Shown: positions 19,901-28,681, numbered from the stretch's first letter. The stretch is 64,000 nucleotides of DNA from Candidatus Rifleibacteriota bacterium (GCA_024710355.1 JANJUX010000007.1:186001-250000); one strand, 5' to 3'. The notes: generated by a model from the letters alone, not told the origin. A program made the numbers and translations.

Positions 19901-19923
19901 ATATCAGGTTTTTGCCTGTAACG

Positions 19924-19958
19924 AAAAACCGCGTGTCACTGCTGACACGCGGTTTTTT
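19924..19958. terminator. Bidirectional intrinsic terminator
   Basis: Ten-base-pair stem CCGCGTGTCA/TGACACGCGG with a four-base loop, T6 on the plus side and A5 on the other. It serves the convergent pssA and 19976-20638 genes. Confidence 0.9.
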
Positions 19959-19975
19959 ATGTTGCTTTAAACCTT

Positions 19976-20638
19976 TTAATCCACCCTTGATGAAACGATC
20001 TCGACATTGTCGATCATCGGCAGACCATTTTCATCCTGTCTGACATAGCCGCGCAGATGCAGAATCGTTCCCTTCGGAAAAAGCTTCGGCATTCTTCCGA
20101 GCTTGATGGCTCCAGTCGGGTCAGCCAGCAGATACATTCTTTCACCTTTAACTCCATAACCCTTGGCAAGAACGCCCATGAGGCCGACATACCTGCCCTG
20201 CATTTCTATCGGAGCAAAGAGAATCTGTGAAACCGAGACCATCTGCTCGACATTCAGGGTCAGGGCTTTTGCTTCGGCAACCTGCAGAAAAGGTCGGCCC
20301 TCGGCGATTTTTACCTGTGCCAGGACATTCATCGGTTTCCAGTAAATCGGGGTTTCGCCGGTCTGGCTGTCCTGGGGCATCAGGCCGGTGCAGTAAATGG
20401 CATTTTTGTCTTCATCACAGAGAACCCAGTCGGATCTGGTGACCGGCGGGCTGCCGGGAGCGTTCTTCCAGCCTGAATAACGGCCGCTGACGGTGACAAA
20501 CTTGCCTTCAAACTGTTTTGGGTTCTTCAGCAGCTCGGAAACCGGAGTGATCAATTCTTCTGCGCCGGCAGCAGTGCCGCAGAACATGGCTGCCGTCAGA
20601 GCTGCAATCGAAAAACCTCTGATAATGTTTTTAATCAT
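19976..20638 (-). CDS. Secreted protein, two OB-like domains, unknown function
   Basis: 220 residues. A clear signal peptide (cleavage likely after GTAAGA, about residue 25) predicts export. Two beta-rich units follow (LLKNPKQFEGKFVTVSGRYSG and PIEMQGRYVGLMGVLAKG) that look like OB-fold modules of the kind found in periplasmic stress proteins. The second contains LLADPTGAIKLGRMPKLFP and GTILHLRGYVRQDENG. Its ATG overlaps the end of the upstream DUF1232 gene by eight bases, so they are co-translated. Function is not known; the OB assignment comes from pattern only. Confidence 0.72.
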   Translation of the reverse strand: MIKNIIRGFSIAALTAAMFCGTAAGAEELITPVSELLKNPKQFEGKFVTVSGRYSGWKNAPGSPPVTRSDWVLCDEDKNAIYCTGLMPQDSQTGETPIYWKPMNVLAQVKIAEGRPFLQVAEAKALTLNVEQMVSVSQILFAPIEMQGRYVGLMGVLAKGYGVKGERMYLLADPTGAIKLGRMPKLFPKGTILHLRGYVRQDENGLPMIDNVEIVSSRVD

Positions 20639-21074
20639 TGTTCAAATCTCCCAGATGGACATATTTTTGCTTGATTTTTTCGGCCAGAATCGGCAGTTCA
20701 TCAACCTTTTTCTGACCGAGGCGCTTGATGGTATCGATAGAAAAATGCTGTTCGCCGAACATCAGACCCATGTGCTTCTGGACGAACTGCAGATCTTCGA
20801 GAACTTCTTCGGCATTACAGACGCCGCTGATCGGGGCTCCCGTCGCGAGGAAATGTTTGGCGGCTTCAACGAAAACCATGAGGTCGTCAAGATAGCCGAT
20901 GTTTGGCACATCATCCGGGATCATATCGTGATCATCGATCAGATAGACGAAGGTGCCGGCAATGATCTCTCTACGTTCCGAAGTGAGGTGAGAGAAGGAA
21001 GAATATCTGACGAACCGCTTGATATAGTCTCTCAGCTTGCTGTCGATCAGATCTTTTAGCTTTTCGCTGTTCAT
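20631..21074 (-). CDS. DUF1232 (YkvA-like) protein
   Basis: 147 residues. The core LIDDHDMIPDDVPNIGYLDDLMVF matches the DUF1232 pattern (P.D.IPD..P..G..DD). The usual members are small membrane-associated proteins; here the flanks are hydrophilic and no transmembrane helix stands out. Reading frame continues 45 bases upstream, but GGAGA ten bases before ATG 21074 decides the start. The gene overlaps the downstream secreted-protein gene by eight bases. A weak promoter-like pair and an inverted repeat lie upstream. Function unknown. Confidence 0.72.
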   Translation of the reverse strand: MNSEKLKDLIDSKLRDYIKRFVRYSSFSHLTSERREIIAGTFVYLIDDHDMIPDDVPNIGYLDDLMVFVEAAKHFLATGAPISGVCNAEEVLEDLQFVQKHMGLMFGEQHFSIDTIKRLGQKKVDELPILAEKIKQKYVHLGDLNND

Positions 21075-21124
21075 AAAATGCAGGTCTCCCCGAATGGTTT
21101 GCATGAATTTAGCACACAATGGAT

Positions 21125-21141
21125 TATTGAAGCAAATTCAA
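21125..21141. promoter_or_regulatory. Inverted repeat in a divergent promoter region
   Basis: ATTGAA, five bases, TTCAAT, lying between the divergent DUF1232 and RNase Z-like genes. Possible operator; no regulator is known. Confidence 0.25.
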
Positions 21142-21169
21142 TAGTCTGTGGCCGCGAAGAAATTTTATA

Positions 21170-21199
21170 TTGGCTCGAAGCGGTAAGATTGTGTTAAAT
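21170..21199 (+). promoter_or_regulatory. Promoter candidate for the RNase Z-like gene
   Basis: TTGGCT, 18 bases, TTAAAT, about 43 bases before the ATG. Moderate match. Confidence 0.3.
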
Positions 21200-21241
21200 T
21201 AACCGGGCTCGCAAGGGCAAGCAAAAACCGGAAGGATATTC

Positions 21242-22195
21242 ATGACAACCCCAAATTTTCCGCTTCAAGATCAACTCCGTGGGTTTTCGCGAGCCTTGTT
21301 TTCTACCTGGTTGTATCACCGCCGTTTCAATATTCTTTTTGACGCTGGCGAGGGGGTTGCTACCGGTCTACTTAACCGGGTTTTCGGCATTCGTCGGGTG
21401 TTTCTCTCACACGGTCATGCCGACCACATCGCCGGCCTGGTTAACCTGATCAATATTCGCAATCTTGGCGCTGGCGACCAAACTGCCAGCCTGCAGATTT
21501 ATTTTCCCCGCGACAATAAACTGATCGAATTCATCACTGATTATCTTACCCGCACCCAGAAAGACCTTTCTTTCAAACTTGAATGGATTCCTCTCGAAGA
21601 AGACGAGAAAATCCTTCTCGATGACCAGAAAAGCAAGGTTTTTATGCGCACCTTCAAAACCAGACATTCCCAGAGGCAGCTGAGCCTCGGTTACAACATC
21701 ATCGAGCAGCGCCGCCGTCTGAAGCCACAGTTCGTTGGTCTGTCGCAGCGCGAAATCAACGAGGTCATCTGGAGCAAAGGCAAAGATGAGGTGGCCGAAG
21801 AATTCGAAAAGATCATTTTCTCTTATGGCGGCGATTCGCGGCCGATTGACCCGCAGAAAATCGCCGAAAGCCTTTTTCTGTGCCATGAATGCACTTATCT
21901 CAATATCGAAGATGATGAACGCAACTTTCAGCAGCATTCATACCTTGCGGAGGTTCTGGAAACTGCAAAAGCGGCCCGGGTAGAGAACCTGCTGCTTTTT
22001 CACACCTCTCTGCGTTACAATCTCGAAGAATTGCGCCAGGGGATTGAAGACGGCATGGCCAGAATCAACCCGGGGTGTCGGGTGCTGGTGCTGCACGGCG
22101 ACAGTATCCTCGATACTGCTTCCCCGCACAGCTGGAAAAAAAGAATTCAAAGGGAAAGAGCCCGGGAAAAAGCCCTGGGAGAACCTTCTGAATGA
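21242..22195 (+). CDS. RNase Z-like metallo-beta-lactamase-fold hydrolase
   Basis: 317 residues. The metal-binding signature is SHGHADH (H57, H59, D61, H62), and later histidines lie in RHSQRQLSLGY, FLCHECTYL and LLLFHTSLRY. The spacing resembles tRNase Z, which trims tRNA 3' ends in the cytoplasm. The flexible exosite arm of RNase Z is not obvious, so it could be another MBL-fold phosphodiesterase. A preceding GGAAGG supports the ATG. The stop overlaps the reading frame of the following NtrC-type gene, so the two are likely co-transcribed. Confidence 0.8.
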   Translation: MTTPNFPLQDQLRGFSRALFSTWLYHRRFNILFDAGEGVATGLLNRVFGIRRVFLSHGHADHIAGLVNLINIRNLGAGDQTASLQIYFPRDNKLIEFITDYLTRTQKDLSFKLEWIPLEEDEKILLDDQKSKVFMRTFKTRHSQRQLSLGYNIIEQRRRLKPQFVGLSQREINEVIWSKGKDEVAEEFEKIIFSYGGDSRPIDPQKIAESLFLCHECTYLNIEDDERNFQQHSYLAEVLETAKAARVENLLLFHTSLRYNLEELRQGIEDGMARINPGCRVLVLHGDSILDTASPHSWKKRIQRERAREKALGEPSE

Positions 22196-22203
22196 GGAGC
22201 GTT

Positions 22204-23727
22204 ATGAACGGCAAAGCAAAAATTCTTGTTGTTGACGATGAACACAGTGTCAGATGGGCTTTCGAGAAAGCGCTGCAGAAGGCCGGCTATGAAGTGATGC
22301 TGGCTGAAAACGGCCTGAAGGGTTTAAAACTCTACGAAAGCTTCAAGCCCGACATTATTTTTGTCGACATCCGCATGCCCGAAATGGATGGCCTGCAGGT
22401 GCTGAAAAAAATCAGAGAACTAGATCCGGAAGCTCAGGTCATCGTCATGACAGCTTACACCGACATGGAAACCACAGTTACCGCCATGAAACTGGGAGCT
22501 TACGATTTTCTCAGCAAGCCCTTCAATATCGACGAATGCCTGTTACTGATTTCGCGGGGATTGAACACCAGAAATACCGGCAAAGAGGCTGAAGTTGCCG
22601 TGCAGGCCCCTAAATCCAGCGGTCTGAAGGGCAACAGTCCTGCCATGCAGGAAGTTTACAAGCTGATCGGCAAGGTTTCAGGCGAAGACGTGACCGTGCT
22701 GGTCACCGGCGAATCGGGTTCAGGCAAAGAACTTGTCGCTCAGGCGATTCATTATAATTCGCGCCGTTCGTCAAAGCCTTTCTGGGCAATCAACTGTACC
22801 GCCATCAACGAAAGCCTCATGGAATCAGAACTGTTCGGTTATGAAAAAGGAGCTTTTACCGGTGCTGCAACCGCCAAACCCGGCATGTTCGAGCTTGCCC
22901 AGGGGGGTACCATTTTTCTTGACGAAATCGGCGACATGAACCTCGAAATGCAGGCAAAGCTGTTGCGGGTCCTTGAAGAGCGAGAAATCGTCAGGGTGGG
23001 GGGGAACCGCCGCATCGATGTCGACGTCAGAATCATTGCCGCCACCAACAAAGATCTGCGCCGCCTGATTGCCGAGGGGCGTTTCAGAGAAGACCTTTTT
23101 CACCGCATTAAAGTCATCGAGATTAAATTGCCATCTTTGCGCGAGCGGCCAGAAGATATCCCGCTGCTCGCCAGATATTTCTGCTCGATTCTCGCTGCCC
23201 AGCGTCGTGGCGTGCCCAAGATGCTTTCAGAAGAGTCGATCGGGGTTCTGGCTGCTTACCCATGGCCGGGTAACGTCAGAGAACTGCGCAATGCTGTAGA
23301 ACAGTCTTATACCCTCAGTCGCGATCAGGTAATTCTGCCTGAGCACCTGCCGACTGAAGTTCGTCTTGGCGGCAGTTTCAAACCTGAAAAGATTGACCGC
23401 GAAGAGGCCCCGAAAACTCCGGCCGATTTCCAGCCGCAGACCGCGGAATCGGTAACGCCAGCTCATGGCGAAACCACACCGCCGCGCGAGCTTGAAGACC
23501 GCTCTTTTGAGCCAGCGGCGGGGCCGGCAGCTATCTGTGCTCTGGTCAAAGAACTGCTCAAACAGAGCCCGGACGGCGATGCTTATGCTTTTGTTCTTGA
23601 AAAGTTTGAGCGCGAGCTGCTGCGTCAGAGCCTTGAACTGCATCGTCACAATCAGGTGCAGAGTGCTGCTCACCTTGGCATAACACGCAATACCCTGCGC
23701 GCCAAAATCGAAAAATACGGCCTTTGA
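22204..23727 (+). CDS. Sigma-54-dependent response regulator, NtrC family
   Basis: 507 residues, three domains. An N-terminal receiver carries the phospho-acceptor D55 (FVDIRMPEMDG) and the DD pair in VVDDEHS. A central AAA+ domain has Walker A (GESGSGKE), the GAFTGA loop that contacts sigma-54, and Walker B (GTIFLDEIGDM). A C-terminal Fis-type helix-turn-helix follows after a Pro/Glu-rich linker of about 80 residues. The ATG at 22204 has GAGGAG four bases before it and is preferred over ATG 22192. It implies that sigma-54 is present. The partner kinase is not adjacent; the hybrid kinase at 39694 is one candidate. Target promoters are unknown. Confidence 0.93.
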   Translation: MNGKAKILVVDDEHSVRWAFEKALQKAGYEVMLAENGLKGLKLYESFKPDIIFVDIRMPEMDGLQVLKKIRELDPEAQVIVMTAYTDMETTVTAMKLGAYDFLSKPFNIDECLLLISRGLNTRNTGKEAEVAVQAPKSSGLKGNSPAMQEVYKLIGKVSGEDVTVLVTGESGSGKELVAQAIHYNSRRSSKPFWAINCTAINESLMESELFGYEKGAFTGAATAKPGMFELAQGGTIFLDEIGDMNLEMQAKLLRVLEEREIVRVGGNRRIDVDVRIIAATNKDLRRLIAEGRFREDLFHRIKVIEIKLPSLRERPEDIPLLARYFCSILAAQRRGVPKMLSEESIGVLAAYPWPGNVRELRNAVEQSYTLSRDQVILPEHLPTEVRLGGSFKPEKIDREEAPKTPADFQPQTAESVTPAHGETTPPRELEDRSFEPAAGPAAICALVKELLKQSPDGDAYAFVLEKFERELLRQSLELHRHNQVQSAAHLGITRNTLRAKIEKYGL

Positions 23728-23856
23728 GACCGGATCTGGTATTTATTCGCCGGGAATTTGACTCGCTTCCCTTATAATGATAGGATGCCAGCATCGATCT
23801 TTTTTATCAGCTTTTTTCAGGTTGATCTGTAAATTTGTATCAGGTGGAGAGCCAAA

Positions 23857-24087
23857 ATGCCGATATATGAATTCGAGTGTTGCGACTGTCACAAAACTTT
23901 CGATAAACTCTGCTCGATTAAAGAAGACCTGACCAGGATTCCCTGTGCTCACTGCAACGGCAACAACATCAGAAAAAAAGTTTCAGCATTTTCGACTTCA
24001 GGCAACCGCACCAGTCTTGAACTTGGCGGTTCCGGCAGCTCATGCTCCAGTTGTTCCTCAGGCTCCTGTTCAACTTGTAACCATTAA
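23857..24087 (+). CDS. FmdB-family zinc-ribbon protein
   Basis: 76 residues. It begins MPIYEFECCDCHKTFDKL and has a second pair in PCAHCNG, together the CxxC...CxxC zinc ribbon of FmdB/CxxC_CXXC_SSSS regulators. The C-terminus is Ser/Cys-rich, as is typical of this family (SCSSCSSGSCSTCNH). GGTGGAGAG precedes the ATG. Its biochemical role is not settled; an early FmdB member was tied to formamidase expression. It precedes the P-loop GTPase-like gene by about 60 bases. Confidence 0.88.
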   Translation: MPIYEFECCDCHKTFDKLCSIKEDLTRIPCAHCNGNNIRKKVSAFSTSGNRTSLELGGSGSSCSSCSSGSCSTCNH

Positions 24088-24093
24088 AGAATG

Positions 24094-24132
24094 CCCCGGC
24101 CAGTTTTGTTGCGGTCGGGGTTAAATTTTTTC
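24094..24132 (+). terminator. Weak terminator-like hairpin after fmdB-like gene
   Basis: Eight-base-pair stem CCCCGGCC/GGTCGGGG (one G-U pair) with an eleven-base loop, followed by TTAAATTTTTT. It lies just before the next start at 24147, so it could also act in that leader. Confidence 0.35.
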
Positions 24133-24146
24133 AAAAGGATGTTTGT

Positions 24147-25637
24147 ATGGCAATTAAAACTATCATTATGGGCGCAGCAGGTCGTGATTTTCACAATTTC
24201 AACATGGTTTACCGCAATAACCGGACCTATGAAGTTGTCGCTTTCACTGCTACCCAGATTCCCGACATCGAAGGCCGCGTTTACCCCGCCGAACTCGCTG
24301 GCAAGGGCTACCCCAAGGGAATCCCGATAGAAGCCGAAGAAAAACTTCTCGACCTCATCAAAAAGCACAACGTTCAGGAAGTGGTTTTTTCTTATTCTGA
24401 CGTGCCGCATGAATATATCATGCACCGTGCCAGCCAGGTAACCGCCGTTGGCGCCGCTTTTAAACTGCTTGGCTACCATCAGACTGCGATCAAATGCAGT
24501 AAACCGGTTGTTTCTGTCTGCGCCGTCAGAACCGGTTGCGGCAAATCTCAGACCACCCGTGCCGTTGTTAAATCTCTCAAAGCCCTTGGCCTCAAAGTTG
24601 TTTCCGTAAGACACCCGATGCCCTACGGCGATCTCAAAAAACAGGTCTGCCAGCGCTTCGCTTCCTACAAAGACCTCGATCTGCACAAATGCACCATCGA
24701 AGAACGCGAAGAATACGAACCCCATATCGACATGGGCGCCGTGATCTATTCTGGTGTCGACTATGAAGTGATCGCACGCAATGCCGAAAAAGAAGCTGAC
24801 GTAATCGTCTGGGATGGCGGCAACAACGACTTCCCGTTCTTCCAGTCAGACCTCAAATTTGTCGTTGCCGATCCGCACCGCCCCGGCCACGAAGCCGCCT
24901 ATTATCCCGGCGAAGCCAACGTTTACACCGCTGACGTCGTTGTTATCAACAAAATTGACTCAGCCAACCCCGAAGATATCAATTACGTTCGCGAAAACAT
25001 TCTGGCCATGAACCCGACCTGCCAGATTATCGACGCAGCCAGCCCGATCTTCATCGACGGCTGGGAAAAGATCAGAGGCAAAAAAGTTGTGGTCATCGAA
25101 GACGGCCCGACTCTCACCCATGGCGAAATGACCATTGGCGCCGGTATCGTTGCCGCCCAGCGCTATGGCGCCGGCGAAATCGTCGACCCGAAACCCTGGT
25201 TCAAAGGCACTATTCTCGCCGCTCTCGAAAAGTATCCTCACATTGGTGATCTGATTCCTGCTCTCGGCTACGGCAAGAAACAGACTGATGATCTCGAAAA
25301 AACCATCAACGCCTGCGAATGCGACCTGATCATTTCTGCCACACCGATCGATATCACCCGCGTGGTCAAGGTTAAAAAGCCCTGCCTGCGCGTTGGCTAC
25401 GAACTGCAGGAAATCGGTCGCCCGACCGTCGCTCAGCTTGTAGAAGAATTCATCGGAAAAAGCAAAAAGGCTGCCAAACCGGCCAAAGCCGAAAAGCCTG
25501 CCAAAGCTGCCAAAGCCGAAAAGCCCGCCAAAGCTGAAAAGCCTGCTAAGGCCGCCAAAGCCGAAAAACCGGCCAAAACTGAAAAGGCCGAAAAGCCCGC
25601 CAAAGGCAAACCCGGCCGCAAGCCCAAAGCAAAATAA
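24147..25637 (+). CDS. Cyclic 2,3-diphosphoglycerate synthase-like P-loop protein with basic tail
   Basis: 496 residues. The first 440 resemble the bacterial/archaeal P-loop family typified by cyclic 2,3-diphosphoglycerate synthetase: N-terminal IIMGAAGRDFHNFNMVYRN, central P-loop VRTGCGKSQTTR, VIVWDGGNNDFPFF, and VVINKIDSANPEDI, which resembles a GTPase NKxD box. The last ~55 residues are a Lys/Ala/Pro repeat built of KAEKPAK units, like the tails of histone H1 or AlgP. Such tails bind nucleic acid or polyanions elsewhere; here that is inference. The gene has weak upstream signals and ends with a strong bidirectional terminator. Family membership is likely; the substrate is not proven. Confidence 0.8.
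   Translation: MAIKTIIMGAAGRDFHNFNMVYRNNRTYEVVAFTATQIPDIEGRVYPAELAGKGYPKGIPIEAEEKLLDLIKKHNVQEVVFSYSDVPHEYIMHRASQVTAVGAAFKLLGYHQTAIKCSKPVVSVCAVRTGCGKSQTTRAVVKSLKALGLKVVSVRHPMPYGDLKKQVCQRFASYKDLDLHKCTIEEREEYEPHIDMGAVIYSGVDYEVIARNAEKEADVIVWDGGNNDFPFFQSDLKFVVADPHRPGHEAAYYPGEANVYTADVVVINKIDSANPEDINYVRENILAMNPTCQIIDAASPIFIDGWEKIRGKKVVVIEDGPTLTHGEMTIGAGIVAAQRYGAGEIVDPKPWFKGTILAALEKYPHIGDLIPALGYGKKQTDDLEKTINACECDLIISATPIDITRVVKVKKPCLRVGYELQEIGRPTVAQLVEEFIGKSKKAAKPAKAEKPAKAAKAEKPAKAEKPAKAAKAEKPAKTEKAEKPAKGKPGRKPKAK
25465..25634 (+). repeat. In-frame AKP repeat encoding a histone-H1-like tail
   Basis: Degenerate repeats of about 21-30 bases encode KAEKPAK/KAAKAEKPAK units at the end of the preceding gene. 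Prone to length change by slippage. Confidence 0.85.
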
Positions 25638-25646
25638 GTTCTGATA

Positions 25647-25684
25647 TAAAAAAACAGCCCCGGGAAACCGGGGCTGTTTTTTTA
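25647..25684. terminator. Bidirectional intrinsic terminator
   Basis: Ten-base-pair stem ACAGCCCCGG/CCGGGGCTGT with a GAAA tetraloop, T7 on one side and A7 on the other, between the convergent cDPGS-like and TPR genes. Confidence 0.92.
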
Positions 25685-25696
25685 TATAAACTTCGT

Positions 25697-25758
25697 AACC
25701 CTGCTGAAAACCCGCGCGGCATTACAGCAAACCCGCCGGCCGGGTTTTCAGCAGGGTT
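25697..25758. repeat. Long inverted repeat across the TPR gene stop codon
   Basis: Left arm 25697-25714 and right arm 25741-25758 are perfect 18-base inverted copies. After a 2x2 mismatch, CGGC/GCCG adds four pairs, leaving a 14-base loop. The right arm holds the TPR stop codon (25750-25748). The structure has no following T-run. Confidence 0.9.
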
Positions 25759-28561
25759 TACCGCAGGTGTTGCAGTAATAATCTTTGAGGGAGTTTATGG
25801 CGTTGCAGTGCGGGCAGTTTTTCTGTGGCCCGGAAGGGGGAGCCTGTTTCGCGGCCGGCGGAGCAGCAGGGGCCACCGGTTTGAGCGGCGGCAGCAGATT
25901 TTCACTGTCATCACCTATGCTGTCATAATCAGGGAAGCCACCGCCTGCTGGCGCCGCCGGCCGGACTGGTTCGTTGCCGATGCTTTCGTAATCCGGAAAA
26001 GCGCCCGGAGCCGGTGTCTGTGCCGGATATGCATCATTGCCGATGCTTTCGTAATCAGGGAACCCACCCGCAGTGTTCGCCGGGCTGCCGCCATTACCTA
26101 TGCTGTCATAATCAGGGAACGCCCCTGGTGTGGCCAGTTTTGCGGCAGATTCGCTGTCGGTTTTAAGGCGCAGACCACCGCGGGCCTGCCCGGTGGTTGC
26201 CCTTGGTTTGTCTTCCATGAATTCTTCCTGGGCCGGAAAGCGGGCTGCGGCGGTTTCCCGCCATTTTTGTGCTTCCTGGGGGTTGTCGAGGCGATGATAA
26301 TTTTCAATTATCGCCATATAGTATTCAGGAACCTCGGGAGCAGCCTTGATAGCGCGCTCGAAAATTTTAAGTGACTGCTGACTGTATGTCTGCCGCTTGA
26401 TAAAAACGTCGGCCAGGTACACAACCGATTCGACATCGGCCGGGTTGATCGAAATGGCTTTGAGGATGAAATCCTGAGCCATTTTATGGTCAGCCTGCTG
26501 CCTGATATATACTCTCGCCAGATATGTGATGACGTCTTTGCGGGCTTCATCGATTTTCAACAGGGCTTGCACGTGTTCAAGACCCATTGGCGAGGAATCT
26601 TCGATGATAAGGGCGGCTTCACCGGCAATTCTTTTTGCAAGAGGGTTGCGGGCATCTTTTTTGAGAAGGTTGTTGGCCATCTCATAGGCCCGCTGCGGAT
26701 TACCGGTTCGCAGCAGGGCTTCAGCCAGCATAACCTGAACCTGTTTGGGGTTAGGGGTGTCTTCTCTGGCAAAGCGTTCTTCAAGAAAAGCGAGGTTGGC
26801 TTCATAATCGCCACTCTCTTTGATCTTCTCAAGTTTATTGATCATGCTCGTCGCTTTCCAGTTGGCAAGAGCTTCTTTGCCCATTTTTATGGCGGGAAAG
26901 GCGAGGCCGAGCATCAGGATATAAATGCCGAATTGCACTTTATAAAGGTATATCCAGTAGATAGTGCTTGAAATATCGCTTCTGAAAGAGCTGTTGCGGT
27001 TTTTTACCCGGCTGAGATGCTCGAGTGCTTTGTCTCTATCGCCCTCCTGGTAGCTGACCATGCCGATAATGTAGTCGTGCAGGGTTTCGTGTTCCGGGTC
27101 CCCCTCAAGCGCAATGATCGCCTCGCGGGCTTCGCTGTATTTGCCGGTTTTCAGGCAGGTTTCAGCAAAAATGGCCGACACGGCTTTGCTGTGTTCCGGA
27201 AACTCGGAAAGCAGTTCTTTGCCACGGCTGTAGCACTCTTCATAGCTTGCGGCCGAAAAAAGATTCTCGAAGTCATTAAATTTTACGGAAAAGGCGTTCT
27301 GTCTCTCGCGAGCCTTTGCAGCCATTTTTTTCATTTCAGCGATCCGGGCCGGCAGGTCTTTGTTTTCGGGCGCAAGTGCCAGAGCCTTTTCATAGCCCAT
27401 GGCTGCCATGTCAAAGTTCTTTTTTTGCTCGTTTTCTTCGCCTTCTTTTATAAACAACTGCAGCTGTCTTGCCAGTTCCATCTTTCGCTTTTTTTCGGCG
27501 ATTACGGCGGCGTTAACTTTTGCTTCTTCGGCCTGGATTTTTTCGACAATGCCTGAAACCGAGGCCAGCCGCTCTGTCAGTTCTTTATTTTCAGGGAATT
27601 CCTGGGTCGATTCGTGCAGTTTTTCAAGGGCCTCTTCATACTTCTTTGCGGTAATCATGGCGTCGATGTCTTTTATTGCCTGTTTCAGAGACGCTTCTTT
27701 TTCAATTTTGTCCATGAGCTCAAGAATCTCTGAAGATTTGGCCCCCGGCATTTTACCGGCACTCTGCAGCAGTTCAAGTGCTTTGGCGTAATCGCCCTTT
27801 TCGGAACTCGCTTTTGCATCATCAACCATGCGCTTTACATTTTCTTCGGCTTTGTTCATCAATTCGCGCTTGAGGGCATACATGTCTTCATTGTGAGCCC
27901 TTATTTTCCCGGCCTGATCGAGAAAAGTTTTTGTCATGGCAAAATCGCCGTCACGGTAATAAGCTTTGGCAACGATAATAAGTGCTATCTGCAGACTCTG
28001 GTCGTCGGCCTCTTCCAGTGCCGCAGAATTAGACTTGACGATAAGATCGCCCTCTTTTTTTATTTTTTCGTATTCGCCGGTCTTCCACCAGTGTTCGAGC
28101 AGGCTCTGCCAGATTTTGGTGCCGCCGGGGTAGGCCTGGCAGGCTTTGTGCAGGAACTCGGCCATTTCATTGGTCTGACCTTTGGCCTGTGCGGCTTTAG
28201 CATTCATTATATAGAGCGCCCCAAGGGTTTTCTGTACCTCAAGCTCGCTCTGGTTGAGTTTGAGAGCCTTGACCAGAAATTTCTCCGCTTCCGCTTCTTT
28301 TTTCATTTTGATAAAAGCCCGGCCCGCAAGAAACCATGGTTCCCAGTTGTCCGGTTCGAGGTCCATGGCTTGTTTCAGGAGCTTCAGTGCCTGTTCATAT
28401 TGAAAAAGATTGAGATGGTCTTTGGCTTTTTTGGTAAGTTCTTCTGAAGCGCCGATCTGCTTCTGTGCGCAGACCGGGGTCATGCATGAAATCAGCATGA
28501 CCAGTAATAACAGCAGAGGTCTGCACCTGTTTTTAACCGGCATAATTTGTGTTTGAAGCAT
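25748..28561 (-). CDS. Large membrane TPR protein with FPDY[D/E]SIG repeats and a C-terminal zinc ribbon
   Basis: 937 residues. An N-terminal signal sequence (cleavage near CAQ, about residue 33) is followed by many TPR-like helical repeats (for example AKDHLNLFQYEQALKLLKQA). A transmembrane helix lies at about 537-562 (FGIYILMLGLAFPAI), then more TPRs (about 570-760). Next come a Pro/Ala-rich segment with four FPDY[D/E]SIG[N/D] motifs (about 812-880) and a CPHC...CNTC zinc ribbon (about 916-937). Two membrane spans would put the first half in the periplasm and the motifs and ribbon in the cytoplasm. It may be an assembly hub that links envelope and cytoplasm. The start is uncertain: ATG 28561 and ATG 28543 both lack a good ribosome site. 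Confidence 0.82.
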   Translation of the reverse strand: MLQTQIMPVKNRCRPLLLLLVMLISCMTPVCAQKQIGASEELTKKAKDHLNLFQYEQALKLLKQAMDLEPDNWEPWFLAGRAFIKMKKEAEAEKFLVKALKLNQSELEVQKTLGALYIMNAKAAQAKGQTNEMAEFLHKACQAYPGGTKIWQSLLEHWWKTGEYEKIKKEGDLIVKSNSAALEEADDQSLQIALIIVAKAYYRDGDFAMTKTFLDQAGKIRAHNEDMYALKRELMNKAEENVKRMVDDAKASSEKGDYAKALELLQSAGKMPGAKSSEILELMDKIEKEASLKQAIKDIDAMITAKKYEEALEKLHESTQEFPENKELTERLASVSGIVEKIQAEEAKVNAAVIAEKKRKMELARQLQLFIKEGEENEQKKNFDMAAMGYEKALALAPENKDLPARIAEMKKMAAKARERQNAFSVKFNDFENLFSAASYEECYSRGKELLSEFPEHSKAVSAIFAETCLKTGKYSEAREAIIALEGDPEHETLHDYIIGMVSYQEGDRDKALEHLSRVKNRNSSFRSDISSTIYWIYLYKVQFGIYILMLGLAFPAIKMGKEALANWKATSMINKLEKIKESGDYEANLAFLEERFAREDTPNPKQVQVMLAEALLRTGNPQRAYEMANNLLKKDARNPLAKRIAGEAALIIEDSSPMGLEHVQALLKIDEARKDVITYLARVYIRQQADHKMAQDFILKAISINPADVESVVYLADVFIKRQTYSQQSLKIFERAIKAAPEVPEYYMAIIENYHRLDNPQEAQKWRETAAARFPAQEEFMEDKPRATTGQARGGLRLKTDSESAAKLATPGAFPDYDSIGNGGSPANTAGGFPDYESIGNDAYPAQTPAPGAFPDYESIGNEPVRPAAPAGGGFPDYDSIGDDSENLLPPLKPVAPAAPPAAKQAPPSGPQKNCPHCNAINSLKDYYCNTCGKPC
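25911..26125 (-). repeat. Four imperfect repeats encoding FPDY[D/E]SIG[N/D]
   Basis: Copies start near 25915, 25977, 26039 and 26097, about 60 bases apart. The motif core is conserved at protein level while the linkers vary in length and sequence, which suggests selection for the short peptide. Confidence 0.88.
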
Positions 28562-28681
28562 CTTGCGAGAGTTAAAAATAACCTTTTTTTTAAACTAAGG
28601 CAACGAAAAAACAAAACTATGTACATTTTGTGGTGATTTTTCACCTGGAAACCTTTTATCATAACGCCGGGCAAATATTCA

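Noticed and set aside
23767..23778. TTGACT near TATAAT upstream of the FmdB-like gene
   Set aside because: Only nine bases separate the two boxes, so they cannot form one sigma-70 promoter.
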